A stretch of DNA of 64,000 nt, from the NCBI RefSeq assembly GCF_000219215.1, contig NC_015727.1:186001-250000 (forward strand). Direction: 5' to 3'. Position numbers and translations under genes: made by a program. The stretch comes from Cupriavidus necator N-1. Lineage in GTDB: Bacteria > Pseudomonadota > Gammaproteobacteria > Burkholderiales > Burkholderiaceae. Of the stretch, positions 36,224 through 45,166 are shown in pieces. Every line of letters starts with the position of its first letter. The stretch's first letter is position 1. Under the pieces are notes generated by a model. That model had not been told where the DNA came from. It worked only from the letters and a program-made list of their open reading frames with translations, and did no database searches.

Positions 36224-36573
36224 GCCAACCCGGTCCGATGCGCGAATGTGCGCGACATTCTGACCGGCCTTGCTGCCTATCGGAATCGCGGAAGCTTAAA
36301 AAAGCAAGGTTGTCGGCGATCAATGACTGCCGACACCCTTTGATCTCCTGATCTGTGCCGTAATGCAGCGCGCCACCAACCGGAAGCGTGCGCAAGGGCG
36401 CAGCCATGTCAGCACATTGCGCGATGGCGTGGAATATGCGGATCCCCGCGCCGCGTACAACGCAGAGCGCTACCGACAGCGGGTCCCGAACAACCTGGCC
36501 CGACTGCCAAATCACCGGGAGCCGTCTTGCCGGCCAGGCCTGACGGCTCCGGTTCCCCCAGGAGGGGGAGCGC
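36224..36573. other. gene-free stretch
   Basis: Short frames on both strands; none gives a recognisable protein. Separates the glutarate genes from the convergent quinone reductase gene. Confidence 0.4.
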
Positions 36574-37554
36574 TCAAATCACGAAGATGGACGAGCCCGT
36601 GGTCTTTCGAGACTCCAGGTCCCGGTGTGCCTGCACTGCATCCTCCAGGGCATAGCGCTGATTGATCCCGATGTGGATGCGGCCAGCCGCCACGTGGCCG
36701 AACAGCTCGCCGACCAGTTCCGCCTTCTCGGCAGGATCGGCGATATAGTCGGCCAGGCCCGGGCGCGTCAGGAATAGCGAGCCTTTGCGGGCCAGAATTG
36801 CCGGATCGAAACCCGTGACCGGACCGGAGGCGAACCCCACGCAAACCAGCAGGCCGCGTCGCTTGAGGGAGTCGAGCGAGGCCATGAAGGTGTCTTTGCC
36901 CACGCTATCGAAGACCACGGACACGCCCACGCCATCCGTCAGTTCCCGCACGCGCTTGGCCACGTCCTCATGGCTGTAGTTGATGGTGTGGTCACAGCCG
37001 TGGGCGCGCGCCACTTCGGCCTTGGCATCGGTGGAAACCGTGCCGATCACCGTCAGCCCCAGCAATTTGGCCCACTGCGAAACAATCAGGCCAACACCAC
37101 CTGCCGCGGCATGCAGCAGGATGGAGTCGCCCGCCTTGAAGGGGTAGATCCGGCGCATCAGGTAGGCCGCTGACAAGCCCCGCATCGTCATGGCCGCCGC
37201 GATTTCGCAACTGATTGCCTGCGGCAGCTTGATCAGAGGATCGGCAGAGATCAGCCGCTCCGTGCTGTAGGCGCCCAGCGTGTTGGTAAATCCCGTATAG
37301 GTCACACGGTCGCCGACCGCCAGATGGGTGACGCCGGCACCGACGGCCTCGATCACGCCAGCAGCCTCGTTGCCGATACCGCTGGGCAGCGGAACCTTGT
37401 AAGTGCCGCTGCGGAAATAGGTATCGGCAAAGTTCAGGCCTGCCGCCACGTGGCGGACGCGGACCTCTCCCGGTCCCGGTTCACCAACGCCAACGTCTTC
37501 AAAACGAAGGACCTCGGGTCCGCCCGTTTCATAGAACTTAACGGCCTTCGCCAT
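36574..37554 (-). CDS. NADPH:quinone reductase (zeta-crystallin type)
   Basis: 326 residues. GroES-like part MAKAVKFYETGGPEVLRFED and VRHVAAGLNFADTYFRSGTY, then the Rossmann part SILLHAAAGGVGLIVSQWAK and cofactor strand TVIGTVSTDAKAEVARAHGC, VSVVFDSVGKDTF. No zinc ligands. One-electron quinone reduction with NADPH in the cytoplasm is the known activity of the family. It faces the opposite way from the glutarate operon and shares its strand with the SDR/Rieske genes to its right, separated by a terminator. Confidence 0.9.
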   Translation of the reverse strand: MAKAVKFYETGGPEVLRFEDVGVGEPGPGEVRVRHVAAGLNFADTYFRSGTYKVPLPSGIGNEAAGVIEAVGAGVTHLAVGDRVTYTGFTNTLGAYSTERLISADPLIKLPQAISCEIAAAMTMRGLSAAYLMRRIYPFKAGDSILLHAAAGGVGLIVSQWAKLLGLTVIGTVSTDAKAEVARAHGCDHTINYSHEDVAKRVRELTDGVGVSVVFDSVGKDTFMASLDSLKRRGLLVCVGFASGPVTGFDPAILARKGSLFLTRPGLADYIADPAEKAELVGELFGHVAAGRIHIGINQRYALEDAVQAHRDLESRKTTGSSIFVI

Positions 37555-37640
37555 GTTGTCTCCTGTTCGGTATCAACTATCACAATACGCCCGCGGCTCG
37601 CCAAGGGACAAATCCATGTCGCGGCAAGCTGGTCAGGCGA

Positions 37641-37682
37641 TAGAAAAATTGCCACAGGCGGCTTGCTCAAGCCGCCTGTGGC
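37641..37682 (-). terminator. rho-independent terminator of the SDR/Rieske/DsbA operon
   Basis: GCCACAGGCGGCTT and AAGCCGCCTGTGGC are perfect 14-base arms around GCTC (37651-37682). On the minus strand the stem is followed by AATTTTTC (37641-37650), a U-tract. Its orientation fits transcripts coming from the SDR gene to the right, though it lies nearly 300 bases past that stop. Confidence 0.75.
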
Positions 37683-37737
37683 CTCTCCCGGGTAGCAGGG
37701 ATGCTTGAGCGGGAACGGCTGTCCTTTGCGACGATTG

Positions 37738-37842
37738 AATCATCTGGCCTGGCGCCACTTCCCACTTTACCTTGCACGCATTGAGCTTTCCCTTTTATGA
37801 CAGTCATCGGCTGGCGCAGGAGCACTGGACCATCGACTACCA
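37738..37842. repeat. diverged ~100-bp repeat, copy 1
   Basis: ATCATCTGGCCTGGCGCCAC through ACCTTGCACGCATTGAGCTT and TTTTATGACAGTCATCGGCT closely matches 43153-43250 in the same orientation, with scattered substitutions. Non-coding as far as can be read; may be the end of an old mobile element. Confidence 0.65.
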
Positions 37843-37974
37843 AAGCAGGCGCATTGATGACGAAGTGAGAGTGCGTCGGGCACGCCGCGGCGGTTCGCCT
37901 CTCTCAGCACCTTCTCCAGATGGCTCAGCGACCGCTTCGATAGCAGCGTCACGAAATGGACGGAGAGACCGGAC

Positions 37975-38769
37975 TTAGCAGATGCTGAAGCCTTGCCCAT
38001 CATCGACGACGAGCGTCGAGCCAGTCATGAATGCGCTGGCCGGCGAAGCGAGCGTCAGCAGCGCGCCATCGAGCGCCTCGGGCGTGCCGAGGCGCCGGCG
38101 AGGCAGGCCCTCGACGATCTTCCTGCCCGCGGGGCTCTGGAACATGGCGCGGTTGATGTCAGTCTCGATGTAGCCGGGACTGATGGCGTTGACGTTGATG
38201 CCGTGGCACGCCCATTCATGGGCCATCGTGCGGGTCAAGTGCTCCAGCGCTGCCTTGCTGGAGCCGTAGATGCCCAGGTGCGGCGAGTGCGTCTGCGCGG
38301 CCAGGGAGCATATGTTGATGATGCGTCCCGGCAACTGCCTGTCGATGAGCCGGCGTGCGAAGGCGGTAGACATCAGCAACGCGGCCTTCGTGTTCACGTC
38401 GAATACCCGGTCGAACATCTTCTCGTCCACGTCGAACAGCGCCGCGCGCCCGCCGACGCCCGCATTGTTCACAAGCGCCCATAGCGGCGGCATGCTTTGC
38501 TGGATGTCATCCAAGGCAAGCCGCACGGCTTCCTGATCGGCAACATCGACGGGAACGGCCCGCGCTGTACCGCCGGCTTGTGCGATCAGTTTTGCAGTTT
38601 CCTGCAGCGGCTCCGGCCGCCTGCCCAGCAGGGCGATATGCGCGCCGGTGGCGGCCAGCGTCCTTGCCGCCTGCCGCCCAAGTCCCGAGCCAGCGCCGGT
38701 AACGATTGCCGTCAGTCCGCGCAGGCCGAAGCGCTCGGCGAAAAACTCCGTGTCAAAGCCATTGCTCAT
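37975..38769 (-). CDS. short-chain dehydrogenase/reductase
   Basis: 264 residues from ATG at 38769 (AGAAGGA six bases upstream; the ATG at 38775 overlaps that site). NAD(P) motif TAIVTGAGSGLGRQAARTLA, NNAGVGG, catalytic Ser/Tyr/Lys in INICSLAAQTH and LGIYGSSKAALEH, and the SPGYIETDI segment. A FabG-like alcohol/ketone oxidoreductase of unknown substrate. Last gene of the DsbA-like, Rieske, SDR set, 53 bases after the Rieske stop. Confidence 0.9.
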   Translation of the reverse strand: MSNGFDTEFFAERFGLRGLTAIVTGAGSGLGRQAARTLAATGAHIALLGRRPEPLQETAKLIAQAGGTARAVPVDVADQEAVRLALDDIQQSMPPLWALVNNAGVGGRAALFDVDEKMFDRVFDVNTKAALLMSTAFARRLIDRQLPGRIINICSLAAQTHSPHLGIYGSSKAALEHLTRTMAHEWACHGINVNAISPGYIETDINRAMFQSPAGRKIVEGLPRRRLGTPEALDGALLTLASPASAFMTGSTLVVDDGQGFSIC

Positions 38770-38822
38770 CTTCATTCCTTCTCATGTCACCGCGGAAGCA
38801 GTCGCCCTGTTTCAGGGAACTC

Positions 38823-39152
38823 TCAGCAATTGAGCCCTGGCGGGCGTAGCCAAAGTTGCTTGTCCTCCATCACGACTTCATAGGTGCGGATACGCAAGCT
38901 CGGAGATGCGGTGCACTGGCCGTTGCGAATGTCAAATCGCAAGCCGTGTGCAGGGCAGCTGATCATGTGCTCCACACACGAACCTCCTGCGAGGGAGGCT
39001 CCGGCATGGGGGCAACTGTTTTCCATGGCAAAGAATTGGCCGCCAAGGTTGAGCACGATTGCCGATTGACCGTCTGGCAAGAAGACCAGTTTGCGGGCGC
39101 CTGGAGCCAGTGACTCCGGAGGCCCGAGCAGAATCCATCCGGGATCAGGCAT
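38823..39152 (-). CDS. Rieske-type [2Fe-2S] ferredoxin
   Basis: 109 residues. The cluster motifs are CPHAGASLAGG and CPAHGLRFD (CxH and CxxH). Size and layout (LVFLPDGQSAIVLNLGGQFF, RIRTYEVVMEDKQLWL) match the ferredoxin components of aromatic-ring hydroxylating systems or NirD-like proteins. No oxygenase subunits are nearby, so its electron acceptor is unknown. Its start overlaps the end of the DsbA-like gene by eight bases, indicating translational coupling. Confidence 0.9.
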   Translation of the reverse strand: MPDPGWILLGPPESLAPGARKLVFLPDGQSAIVLNLGGQFFAMENSCPHAGASLAGGSCVEHMISCPAHGLRFDIRNGQCTASPSLRIRTYEVVMEDKQLWLRPPGLNC

Positions 39153-39909
39153 TGGATTTGCACTCGCTGTGCAAACGCCCGGTCAACACGGCTTGCTGCA
39201 TGACGCGAACCAACTCGCTGGCCGGTACGGCGCCAGTGACCGGCCACTGCCCATTGAAGACGAGATGAGGAACCCCTTCTGCAGGGTCGGCGCCCATTGA
39301 GGACTGGAGCGCAGAGGACGCCCTGGCGTCCCAACTGAACCCAGACGCTTGAGCCAGGGCCTGCAGTGTCTGCGCTGAACCGATGTCTTGCCCTTGAGAG
39401 AAGAAAGCGCAGTAGATGGACTCTACCAACTGGTACATGGCCTCCGGCATCAGCCTGGACTGGGCCGCATTGACCAAGGCACATGCCAGCGACGAATTCG
39501 GAAAGGTCGCGATGCTTTCGAAGTTCAACGACAGGTCAACCGATTCTGCCACGGCGCGAATCTGTGCGCGGCGCATCGCCACCGCCCGTTGGCCACCAAG
39601 CCGTGCCTCATAAAATGCCTGGTAGGGAATGCCTTGGGCAGGAATCTGCGGCAGCAGTGCATTGGCATGACATACCGTCTCCAGCGCCAATCCGGGGTGC
39701 TGCTGCCGCAGGCTTGCCCATGCCGAACGCAGATTTCGCAACCCAATCCAGCACCAGGGGCAAATCAGGTCAAGGTAAAAATCAACGCGCAGAGTTTGCG
39801 ACGGTGCAGGGGCAGGGACCGCACCCGAAAGTTCAGAGCAATTCACGCAATCATTCCTTAGTGGTCGGCCAGGGGCCGTATTCGGATGCAAGGTCGAAGT
39901 GACCGACAT
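39145..39909 (-). CDS. DsbA-family oxidoreductase (FrnE/2-hydroxychromene-2-carboxylate isomerase-like)
   Basis: About 254 residues from ATG at 39909; an ATG at 39933 is also in frame. Thioredoxin-fold with CPWC (VDFYLDLICPWCWIGLRNLR), a helical insertion (IPYQAFYEARLGGQRAVAMR) and the cis-Pro region EGVPHLVFNGQWPVTGAVP. FrnE-type proteins are cytoplasmic disulfide isomerases, and relatives isomerise polyketide or naphthalene intermediates. Grouped with a Rieske ferredoxin and an SDR, which favours an aromatic-compound pathway. Confidence 0.85.
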   Translation of the reverse strand: MSVTSTLHPNTAPGRPLRNDCVNCSELSGAVPAPAPSQTLRVDFYLDLICPWCWIGLRNLRSAWASLRQQHPGLALETVCHANALLPQIPAQGIPYQAFYEARLGGQRAVAMRRAQIRAVAESVDLSLNFESIATFPNSSLACALVNAAQSRLMPEAMYQLVESIYCAFFSQGQDIGSAQTLQALAQASGFSWDARASSALQSSMGADPAEGVPHLVFNGQWPVTGAVPASELVRVMQQAVLTGRLHSECKSNA

Positions 39910-40053
39910 GCCCAAGGCCGACAAGCCGAGCACCCCGGTCCCCCGCCAATTGAATGCGCCGTCCGAACCTGGCCAGGGCTCCGTGACGGCTGGCTGCTAT
40001 CAGGCTGAGAAATGGCGGCTTTGTCCCAGGCAGGCCGCGATGCCGCGCGCGAC

Positions 40054-40150
40054 ACATCATATTCATCGATCCTGATCCCCGCGTCGTTGGCGATCTTCGT
40101 CCAGACTTGCAGATCGTTCTGGACGCCGCCTCGTGCTATCGTGAGCCCGA
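40054..40150 (-). pseudogene. C-terminal scrap of a Bug-type receptor
   Basis: Minus strand reads QNDLQVWTKIANDAGIRIDE, which is the standard ending of tripartite tricarboxylate transporter receptors (..EVxxWxKIxxDAGIKxE). Nothing upstream continues the family and it has no start, so it is a relic. Confidence 0.45.
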
Positions 40151-40232
40151 TCATAGCAGTCGCATTTTTGGTGTCGACATCAATATATTGACGTCGTCGT
40201 GACGTTGCAGGAATCGACCAGCCACCGTAGAC

Positions 40233-40250
40233 GGCATTGTCACGTTGGCG
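40233..40250 (+). repeat. 18-bp direct repeat, left copy
   Basis: GGCATTGTCACGTTGGCG occurs here and again at 41362-41379 in the same orientation, flanking the alcohol dehydrogenase gene. It resembles the GTTGTCAAGTTGGCG end sequence of the IS6 fragment at 26532. Confidence 0.7.
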
Positions 40251-40333
40251 GTTGAGGGCCGTCATCGCAGCGATACGCGCGACCGTCGAGTGTGGCGGCG
40301 GCCGGGGCCTTGGCCTGTCCGCTCGCCCAGGCA

Positions 40334-41344
40334 TCAGATGCTCAGCACAATCTTGCCGAAGTGCCTCTGCGCCGCCTGGTAGCGGAAAGCGTCGGCGATC
40401 TCGTCCAGCGGAAAGTGCCGGTCAATAATGGGACGGATGCCGGTGGCATCCAGCGCCCGCACCATGTCGAGCTGGTGGCGCCGGCTGCCCACCAGCTGGC
40501 CGGTAATGCGTAGCTGCTTGCGCAGGATCTGCCTGACATTGAACGGCGAATCCGCGCCCGACAAGACGCCGATGATCGCCACGTGCCCTCCCGTGCGCGC
40601 GGCGGCAACGGACTGCTCCAGCGTTGCCGCGCCACCGACTTCAATGACGTGATCCACGCCGGCGCCGCCGGTCAGCGTGAGTACCGTATGGCCCCACCGT
40701 GGGTCGTCGCGATAGTTGATCACATGGTCCGCGCCCAGACTGCGCAGGCGCGCAAGCTTGTCGCCCGAGCCTGACGTCGCGATCACGGTGGCACCTGCCG
40801 CCTTGGCAAACTGGAGGGCGAACACCGAGACACCGCCCGTTCCCAGGATCAGCACGGTCTCTCCGGGCTTCAGCGCGCCATCGACAAACAGTGCCCGCCA
40901 GGCAGTCAGCCCCGCGGTCGTCAGCGTCGCCGCTTCCACATGGCTGTAGGCAGCCGGCGCATGCGTGAAAGCCGTCACGGGCAGTGTCACGGTTTCGCGC
41001 GCAAAGCCGTCGATACCGTCGCCGGGAACCGTGGCGAAGTCGGACAGGCTCGGCTCACCGTCCAGCCACGTCGGGAAGAACGTGCTGACCACATGGTCGC
41101 CGGCCGAGAACTCCTTCACCCCCGCACCCACTTCGGTGACGACCCCCGCACCATCTGACATCGGGATGCACCGCACAGGCCCCACCCCGCGGCTGACGAC
41201 ACCGAAGTCGTGATAGTTCAGCGAGCTTGCATGGATGCGCACCGTGATCTCAGCGGGGCCGGGCGGGCGGGTTTCTACCGTCCCCGGGACCAGGCGGTCG
41301 AGCCCTCCGGGTGGCTCCAGATAGATGGCTTTCGATACGGTCAA
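40334..41344 (-). CDS. NAD(P)-dependent alcohol dehydrogenase, MDR superfamily
   Basis: 336 residues. GroES-like domain with VRIHASSLNYHDFGVVSRGV and MSDGAGVVTEVGAGVKEFS, nucleotide motif VLILGTGGVSVFALQFAKAA, and LGADHVINYRDDPRWGHTVL. Catalytic zinc cysteines are lacking. Substrate unknown. Flanked by 18-bp direct repeats and unrelated relics on both sides, so it may have arrived as a single-gene cargo. Confidence 0.88.
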   Translation of the reverse strand: MTVSKAIYLEPPGGLDRLVPGTVETRPPGPAEITVRIHASSLNYHDFGVVSRGVGPVRCIPMSDGAGVVTEVGAGVKEFSAGDHVVSTFFPTWLDGEPSLSDFATVPGDGIDGFARETVTLPVTAFTHAPAAYSHVEAATLTTAGLTAWRALFVDGALKPGETVLILGTGGVSVFALQFAKAAGATVIATSGSGDKLARLRSLGADHVINYRDDPRWGHTVLTLTGGAGVDHVIEVGGAATLEQSVAAARTGGHVAIIGVLSGADSPFNVRQILRKQLRITGQLVGSRRHQLDMVRALDATGIRPIIDRHFPLDEIADAFRYQAAQRHFGKIVLSI

Positions 41345-41361
41345 GGGCGTTCCCTCCTGAG

Positions 41362-41379
41362 GGCATTGTCACGTTGGCG
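41362..41379 (+). repeat. 18-bp direct repeat, right copy
   Basis: Identical to 40233-40250 (GGCATTGTCACGTTGGCG). It abuts an AraC remnant, and could be a residual insertion-sequence end. Confidence 0.7.
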
Positions 41380-41403
41380 AGAATGATCGGCCGGCTGCCT
41401 GCA

Positions 41404-41538
41404 CTATTGCGTCATGGTGCAGCCAAAAGCAGCACGGAACCAATGGCCGAAACTGTTCTGGCTTGAAGGTCCCATCAGGCGCGCGACCTCGCCGATCGTC
41501 AGGTCGCTCTCCTGCAGGTGACACGCGGGCAGCGCGCT
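41404..41538 (-). pseudogene. AraC-family helix-turn-helix fragment
   Basis: Reads LQESDLTIGEVARLMGPSSQ and NSFGHWFRAAFGCTMTQ, the second helix-turn-helix of an AraC regulator, ending as the family does. The remainder of the gene is missing; upstream codons belong to the MFS transporter's 3' end in another frame. Confidence 0.65.
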
Positions 41539-42833
41539 CAGCCGCGTCGCGTTTCCGCGAGGTAACACCATCTGCCAATGAGGAACACGGTGAAGGGAAG
41601 AACTGCCGCGAGCGGTAGCCATCGCAAGGCGACCTGAAGACCTACCGCGTCCGCTGCCATGCCGGTGATAAATGGGCCTGCTGCGAGGCCCAGTATGTTG
41701 TTGAACAACGTCAGGGTGGCAAATGCCGAGCCATGAATGGCTGGCGGTGTGGCACCGGCAATGATCGCGCTACAAGTGCCGAACGAGCTGGCAAGGAAGA
41801 ACACCCCGGGCGCAAGGAGCGCGAGTTGCAGATTGCCCTGTGGCATGCGGAACGCGATCGCCAGCAGCGTGCCTAGCACGAGGCAATAGCCAATGGCCAT
41901 GTTCCACCTCTTGAGCAACGAATCCCCGCTGATCCGATCGGTCATCACACCGCACAGGAGTTGGCCCAGGCCGCTGACAAGGACAAGGCCGGCAGCCAGT
42001 ACGGCCGCCTCGCTGACCGGCATGCCCCAGTAGCGGTTCAGGTAGCTGGGCAGCCACACGAAAAGAGTGCCCTGGACGAAGATCTGCAGGGCGCAGCCGA
42101 GGTACGCACAAAAGACAGAAGGGGACGGAAACAGGCCAGAGAAGAACGCACGCGGTGTCAGTTTCACATGCCCGTATGCCGGAGTTCTGTTCCCATTGTC
42201 CAGTCGGACACTTGCGAGTTTTTTTTCCGTAACCACGGAGCAGTAAATGATCACCAGCACAAAGCCAATGATCGCCATCAGAGCCATCGACCAGCGCCAG
42301 CCCAAGTGCGTCGCAATGAGGCCGGAAAGCGAGACACCGAGCACGGACCCAAAAGCAGCGGCAGATGTAAAGCCGCCGGCAATGGTAGACCGCATATGCT
42401 TTGGAAAGATGCTCACAAGCATAGCGAATCCGACACTGCCGTAGGCAGCCTCGCCGACGCCAACGAACAAGCGCGCGACGAACATCTCGTGGTAGTTAGC
42501 GGCGATAGCGCACCCGAGCGTGGCAACACTCCACACCGAAACCATTAGGGCAATGCTTTTGACGCGTCCCCAGCGGTCGGCGAGTATGGAGAACGGGAGG
42601 GTCAGTACGCCGACCATCAACGGCACCACGCTGCTAATCGAGCCGAGCTGCGTATCGGAAATCTGCCACTGCACCTTCAAGAGCGGAAACAAGGCATTGA
42701 TCGCCTGCCGCGACATGTAGTCAGACAGTAACAGGCAGAACATCAATGAAAATACCACCCACGCGTAGGGGCGGGCGCCAGTGGTAGCCGCAGCCGGCTC
42801 AGCCGGCATCGCGTTACTTGTATACGTGCTCAA
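41538..42833 (-). CDS. MFS transporter (organic-acid/aromatic type)
   Basis: 431 residues if started at TTG 42833, which has AGAGGAG seven bases upstream; ATG at 42809 is the next option. Twelve hydrophobic segments, the MFS motif A-like ILADRWGRVKSI after helix 2, and SDYMSRQAINALFPLLKVQW early, as in anion:cation symporters such as 4-hydroxybenzoate or hexuronate transporters. Probably imports an acid substrate across the inner membrane. It is on the same strand as the TauD/hydrolase pair but 850 bases downstream, beyond relics. Confidence 0.9.
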   Translation of the reverse strand: MSTYTSNAMPAEPAAATTGARPYAWVVFSLMFCLLLSDYMSRQAINALFPLLKVQWQISDTQLGSISSVVPLMVGVLTLPFSILADRWGRVKSIALMVSVWSVATLGCAIAANYHEMFVARLFVGVGEAAYGSVGFAMLVSIFPKHMRSTIAGGFTSAAAFGSVLGVSLSGLIATHLGWRWSMALMAIIGFVLVIIYCSVVTEKKLASVRLDNGNRTPAYGHVKLTPRAFFSGLFPSPSVFCAYLGCALQIFVQGTLFVWLPSYLNRYWGMPVSEAAVLAAGLVLVSGLGQLLCGVMTDRISGDSLLKRWNMAIGYCLVLGTLLAIAFRMPQGNLQLALLAPGVFFLASSFGTCSAIIAGATPPAIHGSAFATLTLFNNILGLAAGPFITGMAADAVGLQVALRWLPLAAVLPFTVFLIGRWCYLAETRRG

Positions 42834-43260
42834 TTCTGTCTCCTCTAATGATTCTTGAAACTCATGACTAGTAGTGCCGCCAGTTGTCGTGTGACCCCTG
42901 TGAGGCAAGGCCTTCAGGCAGGGCTGGCAGTGGTCATGAGAGGCCGTGGTCGCTGATGCCAGCTGCCGCGCCATGGCTTATCGTCTCGATTTCGCCATGC
43001 ATCGGCGCACAGTTGCGGAACAAGCATCACAGGTCTGCTTGCGCAGAAAAAGGCGGGCAACCTCCAGGCAGGTGCGTGAACAGATCGCGGCCGACGAGTA
43101 AGGTTGCATCACGTTCGGCGACACGATCCCTGATATGGGACTCTTGCATCGGATCATCTAGCCTGGCGCGACATCCCGCTTTACCTTGCACGCCATGAAC
43201 TTGGCCTTTTATGACAGTCATCCGCTGGCGCAGGGAGCACCGGATCACCTAGTGCCAAAT
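42834..43260. other. gene-free stretch containing a repeat copy
   Basis: Holds the second copy of the ~100-bp repeat (43153-43250). A 73-codon minus-strand frame is open but shows no family features. Confidence 0.4.
43153..43250. repeat. diverged ~100-bp repeat, copy 2
   Basis: ATCATCTAGCCTGGCGCGAC through ACCTTGCACGCCATGAACTT and TTTTATGACAGTCATCCGCT matches 37738-37842 at most positions. Same orientation, about 5.4 kb apart, and brackets the SDR/Rieske/DsbA, alcohol dehydrogenase and MFS genes. Confidence 0.65.
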
Positions 43261-43587
43261 TCAACACACCTCGAGGAGCCGGTTCTTACCCGTAATGTTG
43301 CAGCGCGGCTTGTTGCCGGATAACGCGGATAGGGGAGTTGCAAGATAGAGCGGACGTCCGCAACGCGCACGCTGCGGCGGCTCGGTGAGCAAGCGGTGCA
43401 GGTACGCATATGGCTCGACGTCACGGGCGCTGCGTGTGAGCATCACCCCTGCAAGGAGCCATGCCTGGTGACTATGGAAGCCCTTCCATAAGAGAAAGAG
43501 CTGGTTGGATACCAGTCCCGGTTTTCCGGGCTGACATCGCGATATTGTTTCAGCGTGTGCGCCGGTCGCCGGCGCTACGGTAGTCAC
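43261..43587 (-). pseudogene. IS66-like transposase C-terminal fragment
   Basis: The segment RSARDVEPYAYLHRLLTEPP resembles the extreme C-terminus of IS66 TnpC (..NGLDPYAYLRHVLTELP). Flanking codons do not fit the family. Short, so the call is tentative. Confidence 0.4.
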
Positions 43588-43684
43588 CCGACCGGGTGTC
43601 TACCGTTACGGCACGTCCGTCAGGCAGTCATGCGGATCGTGCTCGTTGCGTCTTCCCGGCCGATGGCAATCGGCCGTGGTGCGG

Positions 43685-44245
43685 TCAGGAGAGTTCGCGA
43701 ATGAAGGCTTCGGCCCGGGGCCATTCGCCATAGCCTGAAGCGGGATTCAGATGCCCGACTTCGCCGAGTTCGACGAAGCGACTGCCCCACGCCTGCGCCA
43801 GGTCGCGGGCGCGATCGAGACGCGTCAGCGGATCGTTGCTGCTTGCCGCAACGATGCTCGGAAACGGCAATGGCCCGCGCGGGATCGGCAGCCAGCCGTG
43901 GTCGCTCAGTGTGTCGGTTGTGGGGTAGCCTAGCGGCATGGGCGTCTCGAGGTCCGCCGGTGCTGCAAGCAGTGCCCCGAGGATCTCGCGGGTGGCGCCC
44001 CGAGCCGCCCAATGGGCGACCATCATCGCGCCAGCGCTGTGCGCCACGATGATCACTGGCCCCTCGATGGTGGCCAGGGCGCGATCGATCGCGTCGACGC
44101 GGGCCGCGCAACTCAGCTTGTCTTGCTCAAGCGGGGCGACGCTAACGACGCGAGGCAGCTTCGCCGCCAGCAGGGTCTGCCAGTGTTCCGGCACATGGTC
44201 ACGCAGGCCAGGGACGATGAGGACGGTCGGTGCCGTAGCGGTCAT
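43685..44245 (-). CDS. RBBP9/YdeN-family alpha/beta hydrolase
   Basis: 186 residues, normal for this small serine-hydrolase family. PTVLIVPGLRDHVPEHWQTL opens the fold; nucleophile Ser in IIVAHSAGAMMVAHWA; Asp in AASSNDPLTRLDRA; His in LGEVGHLNPASGYGEWPRAE. Substrates of the family are small esters, mostly unknown. Nine bases after the TauD-like gene on the same strand, thus one operon. Confidence 0.9.
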   Translation of the reverse strand: MTATAPTVLIVPGLRDHVPEHWQTLLAAKLPRVVSVAPLEQDKLSCAARVDAIDRALATIEGPVIIVAHSAGAMMVAHWAARGATREILGALLAAPADLETPMPLGYPTTDTLSDHGWLPIPRGPLPFPSIVAASSNDPLTRLDRARDLAQAWGSRFVELGEVGHLNPASGYGEWPRAEAFIRELS

Positions 44246-44254
44246 ATCGGTCTT

Positions 44255-45166
44255 TCAATAAGGTGCGTCACCGATGATGGCGGTGCGCTCCATCTTTCGG
44301 TGGCACGGGGGGTAATCCATCACTGCGTAGTGCTGGGTCGAACGGTTGTCCCAGAACGCAACACTGTTTTTCTTCCAGCGAAAACGCACCTGGTATTCGG
44401 GGATGGTGGCCTGGCTGACCAGGTAGCTAAGCAAATTGGCGGCACCCGGCGCCTTGTCGATGCCGAAGCGCACGTTGGCCGGCACGTTGTAATTGGTGAA
44501 GTGCGTCGTAAAGCTTCCGTTGACGAACAGGATCTTCTCTCCGGTTTCAGGATGGGTGCGCACAACCGGGTGCTCGGCATCCGGGAACTGAGCCTTCAGT
44601 GCAAGACGCTTTTCGATCGGCATGGCGGCACCGAAGCTCGCCTCGATGCCGTGGCGCGCGCGTAATGCGGCGATCTTCGTCTTGATCTCCTCGGGCAACT
44701 GGTTATAGGCCTCGACCATGTTGACCCACATCGTGTCGCCGCCCACGGGCGGGCACTCGATACAGCGCAGCACGCAGCCTAGCGGTGGCTTTTCGCGCCA
44801 GGTGGCATCGGTATGCCAGGAATTCTCGTTACGATCGGGAGGACTGTCCGGGGTTTTGTAGATCTGAACCAGTCCCGGGTAATCGGGATGGCTGCCCACC
44901 ACCGGATGGTCCTCCAACTCGCCAAAGCGGCGTGCAAAGGCCACGTGCTGCGCGCGCGTGATGTCCTGGTCGCGGAAGAACAGCACGCGATGCTTCAGGA
45001 GCAGGGCACGGATTTCCGCCATCTGTTGGTCGTCTTCGGCAGCCGCACCGAGGTTGACGTTGCTGAGCTCCGCACCGATCGTGCAAGTGACTTGCTCGAC
45101 CTGGATCGAATTGCCCAGAGAGGTTGCGCGGACCACTGCGGGTGCCGCTTTGAGGCGCTGAATCAT
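44255..45166 (-). CDS. TauD/TfdA-family 2-oxoglutarate dioxygenase
   Basis: 303 residues. Iron ligands H118 and D120 in ENSWHTDATWREKPP and a distal His in RSTQHYAVMDYPP; the 2-oxoglutarate-binding Arg follows in CHRKMERTAI. Blocks VLFFRDQDITRAQHVAFARR and HPVVGSHPDYPGLVQI are family-typical. Such enzymes cleave taurine, alkyl sulfates or phenoxyacetates oxidatively. Coupled with a small hydrolase; no sulfonate transporter is next to it, so the substrate is open. Confidence 0.92.
   Translation of the reverse strand: MIQRLKAAPAVVRATSLGNSIQVEQVTCTIGAELSNVNLGAAAEDDQQMAEIRALLLKHRVLFFRDQDITRAQHVAFARRFGELEDHPVVGSHPDYPGLVQIYKTPDSPPDRNENSWHTDATWREKPPLGCVLRCIECPPVGGDTMWVNMVEAYNQLPEEIKTKIAALRARHGIEASFGAAMPIEKRLALKAQFPDAEHPVVRTHPETGEKILFVNGSFTTHFTNYNVPANVRFGIDKAPGAANLLSYLVSQATIPEYQVRFRWKKNSVAFWDNRSTQHYAVMDYPPCHRKMERTAIIGDAPY

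Noticed and set aside
39858..40334. 158-codon minus-strand frame as one gene
   Set aside because: Only a short Bug-receptor ending inside it is recognisable; the rest is a composite of unrelated sequence.
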